A DNA stretch of 64,000 bases from Arcuatula senhousia (lineage: Eukaryota; Mollusca; Bivalvia; Mytilida; Mytilidae): assembly GCA_963971305.1 (NCBI GenBank), contig OZ020306.1, positions 33,191,512-33,255,511 on the forward strand, given 5' to 3'. The first letter of the stretch is position 1. Each line of letters opens with the position of its first letter. Shown here in pieces: positions 56,601 through 64,000 of the stretch. The position numbers and the translations under genes were made by a program. A model generated the notes under the pieces. The model was not told where the DNA came from. It did not search any database and saw only the letters and a program-made list of their open reading frames with translations.

Positions 56601-59551
56601 ATTAGGTAGGTTTATTTAAAATATATAGGGAATTTTTGTATTGTTGCGTAACTTTTTTGAGTGAGTATACAATGCTATTGTTATGTAAACTTTGATTTTA
56701 TTTCAGTTTGTAATGAATCCTGATAACGACCCTACTATTGCACGTATGGTACAGAAGTATGACTGGTATTTTATGCCCTTAGTAAACCCCGATGGTTATG
56801 AATACAGTAGATCAAACGTATGCTATCATCAAATAAACATTTTTGTAAAATGCTTCAATTTAGCAGGCAAATTAAAATTAAAAGTAAAAAACAAAACGAA
56901 AATAGAGAGTATTTCCTACCAAATGACCAGAAATGATAAATAGATATTGAAATTATTAATAAAAATTAACAAGTCCCGTTTTGGAAATAATAAGAACTTT
57001 ATTTCTCATAACCATATACATTGGTACAGAGATAAACTATTTACATTATATACAACAAACACAAAATAAAACAAAGACAAAGACAAAAACTGACATGTGT
57101 AATATCAACTGCAATATCTATCACATAGTAAAGCCAAAAATTCCAGACATTACTGAAGGGGACTTGCTCTTTTGATTATAATACGGAGCATTTCTTTTAA
57201 ATTCAATAAACTAGATTTATTTTCTGAAGACATGAGTTCTTTAAATTTTAGGAAAAGATAATGTCTTACTAATCTGTACGCAGTTTGATTCTTGCCAAGT
57301 GTCAATGATTACTCTGGTCAAATGATAAATAAGTAAATCAAATCTAAGAGAATAGATCTCTTGACATATATGCTAGTGACTTATTTAAAAAAAATATTTA
57401 GATGACATTAACGCAATAACTTTAAAAAACCACAGCACTTACTGGTCAATCTTTATAGGAGAGAAATGAAAAATAATATACCTTAATGTATTCATTCGCA
57501 AAAGATAATTTCTTACTTTTCAGAACCGAATGTGGAGAAAAAATAAATCGTCATCTACAAGTATATTTGGTACATGTACAGGCACAGATCTCAACAGAAA
57601 CTTTGGTTTTCAGTGGAATCCAGGTATTTTAGATACAATGAAGTTTTTATTGCATAATGTTATTACAATGTACGTTATTTCTATCTTCATTAATTTTGTC
57701 AAAGATTAAAAAGCCAAGCGATTTACAATATTTGATAATATTAGCCCGAATAAAGAACGACTATACAAATTAAATAAAACTTTTTCGATGTATCATCATC
57801 ATGCCACTAGTTAACCTAGATTGACACGCTGTTTTTTTTGTAACTTTAGCCATTGGAGGTAGTCGAGACCAGTGTGATGAAATTTTCGGTGGAACACAGG
57901 CTTTTTCTGAACCAGAAGCTCGTGCTTTGGGACAACTGATGAACAGTCTACGAGGCACCGCTGTCGCATACCTTAATTTCCACTCTTATGGTCAGATGTG
58001 GTTATGGCCTTGGGGATACACAACAAGGCAACTCCCAGCTGATCTAACCGATTTGGTAATATTACTTAAACCATAAATTGCAAAGTCTAGCTCAATTTGT
58101 TTAAGTTTAAACATTTTTATTTATCCTGGATTGGAAAACAAGCTTAATGCTTATGTAAATCCCTCTCCAGCTAGCACGTTTTAGCATATACACGTTTTCT
58201 TCATTAAAAAGAACCACACATTTTAATGTTCATTCCATTGATGCTTAACAATTTTATTTGATTGTATGGAAAACAGATTTAATAAATATGCACACATTGC
58301 ACTTTCATTTATACACGTTTTCTTCATTAAAAAGAACCACACATTTTAATGTTCATTCCATTGATGCTTAACAATTTTATTTGATTGCATGGAAAACAGA
58401 TTTAATAAATATGCACACATTGCACTTTCATTTTATTCTGAAATATTTGAAAATCAAGTTCAAAAGTAGGAAAACGATTTAAACAGTGAAAATTACTAGG
58501 CAAAGAAACCGCACAGTAATATTGCAATATCTTTTTCATAGAGACATCGAGGCCTAAAAAATATAGCAAATCTTCGCACTTTACTGTCATGACTGTGTTG
58601 TACAAGCAGTCACTTGTACGGATTTCAGCGAAATCGTTAATGCATTGGTATAATTTATCTATTGTTTGTATATCCCTTTTTTATAAACGCATTTTTTTCG
58701 TTATGTCATTTAACAGAAACGTGCAGCTAATACGGCCGTAGCAGCCATGTATCCTCTTTATCATGGACGTTTTACCACCGGAGGTGACGCAACAGATTTG
58801 TGTAAGTTTGTGGTTTTACTACTATTCGTGTTTTGAATTTTGTAAGGCTATAGGTAATTATGTTGAATCGGCTGCAAAACTTATATGTGTTGATATAATG
58901 GAAGAGGGAGCTTTGGGGCGCCATATAAAACCTGGTTTAACCCAATATTTTATTTGAGATGCCTGTACCAAGTCAGGATCATTGCGATCTATGATTTTTT
59001 CCGGTATGTCTTCCATGTTTTGTCTTTTCGCATGTATACATGTAACGTTAACACGCTTCATATATCATGGATGTGTGTCAAAAAGCACCATTTCTACCCG
59101 GGTTTTGCAAACGATCAGTACGAAAATATGACCACAGCAAGTGGATCCAAGTGTTAACTTTATTTGGAAACATGTTTTCGATTGACCCCTGTCGCATTCT
59201 GTTTGCCGAATTATTTTTTTGTATTAAGTGTTTGAAAACAAATTTTCAAGATGATTTTGAAAATTTAGTCAAAGCCATTTGGCGAAATAATGTAGAAAAG
59301 TACACAGAGACTCAGCTAGTGGCATGTAATTTTGTTTTCCTGGTCCTTTTTTAACAGACCCTGCGGCTGGTGGAGCAGATGACTATGCTAAAGGCCATGC
59401 TGGAATCAAATACTCATATACAGTAGAACTACGTGATACAGGCAGACATGGGTTCATTCTGCCCGCATCTTATATAATTCCATCAGGTGAAGAGACACTC
59501 AAAGGAGTTTTGGCCTTAGCATCCGATATAGCAACTCATGAAAATCTGTAA
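50680..59551 (+). CDS. secreted metallocarboxypeptidase, M14A, B-like (11 exons, complete)
   Basis: Exons: 50,680-50,753; 51,096-51,171; 53,311-53,447; 53,766-53,856; 55,250-55,348; 55,599-55,697; 56,707-56,817; 57,524-57,623; 57,850-58,055; 58,717-58,801; 59,358-59,551. All introns are GT..AG. The sum is 1,272 nt, 423 aa, the normal length for pre-pro-carboxypeptidases A/B. Residues 1-15 form a signal peptide; a propeptide follows to a likely tryptic activation site at K110-R111. Zinc ligands: H176 and E179 (H-A-R-E-W) and H307 (N-F-H-S-Y-G). Substrate and catalytic residues: R234, N253-R254 (D-L-N-R-N-F), Y360 and E383 (V-E-L-R-D-T-G). D367 in A-A-G-G-A-D-D aligns with Asp255 of carboxypeptidase B, so removal of C-terminal Lys/Arg is predicted. 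C247 and C271 probably pair. It is exported as a zymogen, likely digestive or in haemolymph (inference). Confidence 0.93.
51808..52740 (+). repeat. diverged direct duplication in intron 2
   Basis: GAGATACACGGAAATATTTTCAATTGCACATTTAGAGGTCAATGCTG at about 51,828-51,874 recurs as TGATACACGAAAATATTTGCAATTGCACATTTAGAGGTCAATACTG at about 52,631-52,676. The similarity continues for about 60 bases downstream. Confidence 0.7.
52949..53009. repeat. inverted repeat in intron 2
   Basis: ATTTTGTACAAGTTATAAC and its exact complement 23 bases later; both arms also carry direct copies of TGTACAA. Confidence 0.85.
54020..54160 (-). repeat. Penelope-like 3' region fragment in intron 4
   Basis: GGATGCACTTCAAAGGAAATGGGTAGCCTGGCGCCAAATCTC ... 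ATTGTGATCTTAGGGTCC ... TCGGTTGTGAGATA parallels 4,840-4,960; strongly diverged. Confidence 0.55.
55915..56095 (-). repeat. Penelope-like 3' region fragment in intron 6
   Basis: GGAAGACATACCGG, AAGATCACAATGCTCATAACGTGG, AAAACCAGGTTTTATGGCGCG, ATTGCGATCTTAG. Same element part as 4,800-4,920 and inverse to 58,890-59,050. Confidence 0.7.
56184..56665. mobile_element. mariner-type MITE in intron 6
   Basis: Ends CTCTCTCAAAAAAGTTACGCAACA and (inverted) CTCACTCAAAAAAGTTACGCAACA, flanked by TA. Inside, a second inverted pair with AAAACCAAGAAAAAGAGAAACAA and TTCTCGTTCTCTTGGTTTTTATTTGAT. 482 bp, non-coding. TA target and TIR style fit Tc1/mariner. Confidence 0.85.
58188..58433 (+). repeat. 123-bp exact tandem duplication in intron 9
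   Basis: ATACACGTTTTCTTCATTAAAAAG ... CATTGCACTTTCATTT occurs twice back to back with one difference (GTATGG / GCATGG), so it arose recently. Confidence 0.9.
58890..59050 (+). repeat. Penelope-like 3' region fragment in intron 10
   Basis: GGAAGAGGGAGCTTTGGGGCGCC, ATAAAACCTGGTTTAACCC, GCCTGTACCAAGTCAGGATCATTGCGATC, TCTTCCATGTTTTGTCTTTTCGC. Well conserved; plus orientation. Confidence 0.75.
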
Positions 59552-59569
59552 TGGATTCTTGGGTCTTGA

Positions 59570-59575
59570 ATTAAA
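59570..59575 (+). terminator. possible polyadenylation signal of the carboxypeptidase gene
   Basis: ATTAAA 19 bases after the stop codon. The short distance makes it plausible but not certain. Confidence 0.35.
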
Positions 59576-60860
59576 TGTTGTGGGTATCATGATCATGTGT
59601 TTTTTTTTTAATTAATGTTCCCTTCTATTACGTATATTGTTAACACGCGTGTGTAATATGGGGTGGAATATAAAGTAGAACATCTTCGGGTTTAGATCCA
59701 TTTCAAAATGTTTCTGAAAAAGCATCTTTCATGGTTTATATTTTGAAATAACTTTTTTATTTTCTTTTTCTACATGTGCCATTTCGTATAATGTGAATAA
59801 TCTGAGAGTATAATATAATTATTTATGTTAAAGTCGGTATAGTATAACTTATGGCGAGATGTATATATTTGGCCCATGATTATCGGTGAAAGATTCAAGG
59901 AAGTCGTACATGTACATGAGCATCGAGCTGATAGACTTTCAACATCTGAGCGAGATTCAAGATACACGGAGTGAATATTGTGTGACAGGAAGCATCAGAT
60001 ATTCTGACATCTCTAAACTTCGCCCACCTGGTGCTTGATCATCTAACTTATTCTTCATCGAGGAGGAAAGGAAAATGGTTGTGATATTAAACCTATAACC
60101 TAGCGTTAATGAATTTGTCATTAGATTTTTGTTCTGTGTTTCTTTATCAGATTTGACATTCGCTGAACAATGAAAGGCTGCCAACTTTCCCGATTTTCGC
60201 AGGTTTTCCCGATTTTTGGGCATAATTTTATAATGAATATAATAGGAACGATTACAAAAATACTTTAAAAAACGATTTTAAACTTTTAAAAATTGGCAGG
60301 TCTGACAATGAATTGTTCATTAGCATTGCGGTTTAGTTGTTTTGTTTATTAGTTTGTTTTTAAATGTTATTTGATGATGAACATTCAGCGAGTAAAAAAA
60401 AAACTTTTTTCTGTAAATAAAACAAAGATTGAATGATAGACATAAATGTAACTGTAAAATTTAATATGATCTAACAAGCATATAATATAAAAAAAATTTA
60501 AAAAGACAAATGCATAGTTCATAAAAGTAAACGAAAATATAATGCCAACCAATAAGTTAGATAAAGAGTCAATTATCACAGACTGAAAGGTACAAATGTA
60601 AAATCCATTATCACAACATTAAAATTGCAAGTAATTAAAAAAGAATTTATATGTTTATTTTAAAGGCTACAAAATATAGTGCTCAATATGTAAACATGCA
60701 GTATTAATAGTAGATAATACATGTAATTCTGAGTATGGCACATGAACTATGTAAAATATTATAATGCCGTACTCTAAAAGTTAAAGCTCTCTAACCTATT
60801 CTAATAGTTTATAAAGTTTGAATTATTTCAACTAGTTAAAAACTTTAGTTCTGAATTTGT
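59576..60860. other. intergenic region between convergent genes
   Basis: No coding signal. On the minus strand AATAAA occurs at 60,654-60,659, about 200 bases downstream of the transglutaminase stop, a candidate polyadenylation signal. Confidence 0.45.
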
Positions 60861-63600
60861 TCATGCTTCTACTCGAACATTGGCATATCCTGCTACGTCT
60901 TTGAGCTCGTCAGAATCCAGAGTTATAACTAGCGAAAGAGTGCCAATTCTTCTAGGGGTAACTGTTACAGTGTGCTTCCACTTGGATTTCTTTTCAATCT
61001 TCCCGCTAGAATAAAAAATATACTTCATGACTATCACAAAAACAAACAATATACGACAATATACGTAGAAACCAAGCAGACGAAAAAAAACATACATAAA
61101 AGACAAGTAAACTATAAAAATTATGAATAATAAAACAATTTTAATGTCACAAAAATCACCAGTAGAATGTATGTAATTTAACAGTATTAGAACTTTTAAC
61201 ATCAGGGCGATTGTATAGACAAAAAGCGGATGCACGTGATTTGTCGTTTGGATAGTGATTTCAGAAGAGTGTAGGGTAGTAATAACAAACACACAAACAA
61301 TAAAAAATGTAAAAAAATCACACGCACACAAAATTTCTGCGTAGAAAGCAAAGGGGTGTATGAATGAAACAAGTTGACCGTCAAAAATCAAAATAACCCA
61401 AATTGCATGACATTGTGAAAATGGTGTGAAGGACAAGTGTAAGTAGCGGCCATAACAGTGTTGGTTTAAGATTTTGATATTAAAAATATGAAATACATAT
61501 ATTGCAAATCATTCATGTCAGCTATATTTCAATTTTGAATTCACATTTTGCAAATGAGAGTAGATATTCAAACTGAACAAAAAGTGTATGAAGGGGCAAA
61601 GTGAAAGTGTAATTGGATAGAACCTATAGAAAGGCAAAACAAGCTTTATACTCACTTCCCATCACTGCTCAGTCACATAATAATCAAGATATCATTAAAT
61701 ATCAATAAGCAAACACAATGTTATAACATTTTTCCAGAGGTGAAAAGGTTACCTTTCTATTTCTAAAATATCTAAAACAATTTTTTATTGTTTCTTGCAT
61801 TCGTTTTTTTAAACATACTTTGTTTGTTGCTGCTACATCTCGCTCGATTAAAAATGTAGTATTCACAATACAGTTTAAGCGTTTGGGTAAATGACAGAAG
61901 ATGACTTTGTTACAATGAGTTCACAATAGAGATCTTACTGAGTCGCGTCAGTATTCTTTAATTGTATTAATACTGCAATTTCTGTTTTATTTTATTCTCG
62001 TTTATTTGGGGGATTCGGAGATTTTTTAGTCTTTCCTCAGATTATCTCTCCTTATAAAGTATTACGTTATTTCACGTGGAAATAGAAAAGTGAACTGTCC
62101 AAAAGAAAATAACAACTTAGTCCACAAGCATGATTATTATGTCAGTAAGTGACTGTTCAACTAAACGATGAAATACGAGATAATTCGGTTTTACCTGATT
62201 TTTTCTTCAATATCATTTAGACATCCGTCTACATTGAGCACTAAATTTGTCATGGGAATTTGCATTGGGTTGTCCAACGTTATATCAACCTTAAACGGTT
62301 TATTTCTTTGAACTCGATCTGGAGCCTACAAAAAGAAAGAGAAATAAAGACTCTACTGCCTTGTCATGCTTATTATATAACCAAAAAGCAAAAAAATGTA
62401 TGTTAAAAACCAACAAGGATTCATTTCGTTAATCATGTTAATCATAACTTTCAATGCTTTGTTTTCCTTAAAAAAAATTAACACAGAACAAAAAGCTCAA
62501 CATTGTAGGATGTTGCACGGGTTTTGTATGTTTAATGAATTACTAGCAAATTGAACATTCGACACACAAGCTCCGGAACTAAGCGGCTAAAGACTTCCAT
62601 GCAATAGCAAGGATAACAAAGTGAGAAGTTTTCATTTGCCACATACCTCAATTTCTAAATCTGGTCTCCTTAGACGGAAATCATCTTCAGCTATATGTAC
62701 TTTATCTGTCTCTTTAACGTGAGCAGTTGCAGTTATTTCCATCATATACTGTTCATCGAACTTGCCAATATATTCGTCTGGGCCAACGTTTAGTTTTAAA
62801 GTTTTTTCTACCAAAAACATGTAAATAAAAATACAAATCTAAAAGGGTTTAAAGCACGTTAACTTATGTTAGATGTTTCATTTCTGTTCACTCCATTTTC
62901 ACATTTTTTTTTTGTTTTGTGTCTCGATCGTGCTAGCAGCGTTTATGTATTGCAATTGCTTATACTAAGATAACTAGAATGTCAGTTGGCTTATGACTTG
63001 TTTTTGCTTTTATGAAATATGCTCTATATGCTTGTGTTGAGAAATACTTTGCTGGCATCTTAAAACAAAGATCGTACTGAAGCCAATGCAGTATGCTAAA
63101 TTACCCGACCCTCCAGTTTTCAGTGATTTTCATACCGTTTTATCACTTTATGTTCATTTAAAAGCCTCTGCTATGTTATCATGTAAATCTCCCTGACACA
63201 ACCGAATGATCAATCTGTGTTGCTTTGGAGTAGAACAAAGTAATAAATTAAATAAAAAAACACTGTGTGTTTTCCAATACATTATAGAAAGAGATGTTCG
63301 CATAGCATGAAGACGTTTCAGCGTGGACTCCATCAACCCAAAAGCAATATACAGAAGCAAGGAATGTGTTTGAGGTTACGTTTCCCTACCTTCGTTATAT
63401 TTCATACGAATATCTTCAAAATCTTTCTCAACAATCGTTTTGCCTATATCTCCATTGTAAGATTTTACTTCTACTGTGATTTCTACATTTGTAACTGTCC
63501 TGACTTTGTGATCTATAGATTGGTTACGCAGCTTAACCTCAACCTCAAACTCTTCACCATACAAGACGCCATCTTTGTCGACAATGTCAAGGACAACATC
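60861..63600 (-). CDS. transglutaminase, last four exons (partial)
   Basis: Minus strand exons: 63,600-63,390; 62,807-62,647; 62,325-62,195; 61,005-60,861 (stop TGA at 60,861-60,863), together 648 nt and 215 codons, all GT..AG with matching phases. The first exon encodes the start of barrel 1 (D-V-V-L-D-I-V-D-K-D-G, Y-G-E-E-F-E-V-E-V). The second ends with A-E-D-D-F-R-L-R-R-P-D-L-E-I-E, a strong signature of animal transglutaminases. The third starts A-P-D-R-V-Q-R-N-K-P-F and the last contains L-D-S-D-E-L-K-D-V-A-G-Y-A-N-V-R-V before the stop. These are the two C-terminal beta-barrel domains, which regulate the Ca2+-dependent cross-linking core. That core (Cys-His-Asp) lies beyond 64,000 and cannot be judged; a haemocyte-type clotting or matrix-linking enzyme is the likely sort. 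Confidence 0.88.
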
Positions 63601-63906
63601 CTATTAATTTGAAAATTGACATATAAAATGTGAGTAAATTCACCATTAACATTTTTTTAATAATCGATTGTGAAAAAGCCAATAGGTCAGTATAACTTTT
63701 TTCTAAGCAAATGTAGTTATAGGTGTTTGCTTCTGATTAATAAAAAAAAATGAGGCATCAGACTTGTAATAATAAATTGCTCGTTCACCTATTATATTTT
63801 GACAGATCAACTTAATTTTTTCAAAAAATTAGTATAGATATATATCAGCTAGAATTATGGATAAAGCGTAATAAATTAGTTAAGATCAAGATAAATCTGA
63901 ATGCTT

Positions 63907-64000
63907 TGTACAAAGTTCTATGACAAACGTGATGACTTCAACTTTCCATTAATTAACTTTCCCTTTCTGTGTAGCAACATTCCGTCCGCTCCAGCATATG
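63907..64000 (+). pseudogene. Penelope-like RT fragment at the window edge
   Basis: The plus frame reads K-F-Y-D-K-R-D-D-F-N-F and N-F-P-F-L-C-S-N-I-P-S-A-P-A-Y, as in the RT fragments elsewhere in the window. It lies in an upstream intron of the transglutaminase and runs out of the window. Confidence 0.75.

Noticed and set aside
60861..61436. 191-aa membrane-like protein on the minus strand
   Set aside because: Only the last 48 residues are real (transglutaminase exon); the hydrophobic part is intron read-through before the TTCTAG acceptor at 61,006.

Overview
The window looks like nuclear DNA of a bivalve mollusc, most likely a mussel of the Mytilus type. The reasons are AT-rich, intron-rich sequence; two animal genes with GT..AG introns; and very dense mollusc-style transposable elements (Ngaro tyrosine-recombinase retroelement, PIF/Harbinger, Penelope-like or related reverse transcriptase fragments, LINE, SINE-like units with (ACTC)n or (AACT)n tails, many MITEs). 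The species assignment is inference from repeat types and not from a marker gene.

Left three quarters (1-48 kb): a nested transposon landscape. The backbone is one LINE on the minus strand. Its 5' part (ORF1 and the first residues of ORF2) lies at 39.86-41.13 kb and its 3' part (endonuclease, reverse transcriptase, C-terminal Cys/His region) at 11.6-3.6 kb. It is broken by three large insertions: a 27.8-kb TTAA-flanked block with terminal inverted repeats (11,606-39,433), a two-gene Harbinger transposon (8,151-11,421) in the endonuclease region, and a Penelope-like fragment (4,723-5,938) in the reverse transcriptase region. At the 27.8-kb block and at the Penelope-like insertion the reading frame closes when the insertion is ignored; at the Harbinger site the LINE resumes within a few bases.

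Inside the 27.8-kb block sit further complete or decayed elements. They include a 4.35-kb Harbinger-like transposon with very long TIRs built from ACGTTTTACTACGTT-like sub-repeats (19,947-24,300), with two more palindromic insertions inside it; a TIR element made of GAGTTN repeats (25,295-27,355); a TTAA MITE (29,210-29,745); and a nearly intact, recently inserted Ngaro-type element (30,409-37,202) with gag, RT-RNase H and tyrosine recombinase ORFs and A1...B1-A2-B2 split direct repeats. To the right, 42-48 kb holds SINE-like copies and a tandemly multiplied ~1.35-kb unit made of a Penelope-like fragment plus a SINE.

Right quarter (50.7-63.6 kb): host genes. A complete 11-exon gene for a secreted M14 metallocarboxypeptidase (423 aa, B-type specificity residue) runs on the plus strand. 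Tail to tail with it lie the last four exons of a transglutaminase on the minus strand, whose catalytic core is beyond the window. The carboxypeptidase introns carry a mariner-type MITE, fragments of the Penelope-like 3' region and a 123-bp tandem duplication. I found no rRNA, tRNA or CRISPR array.
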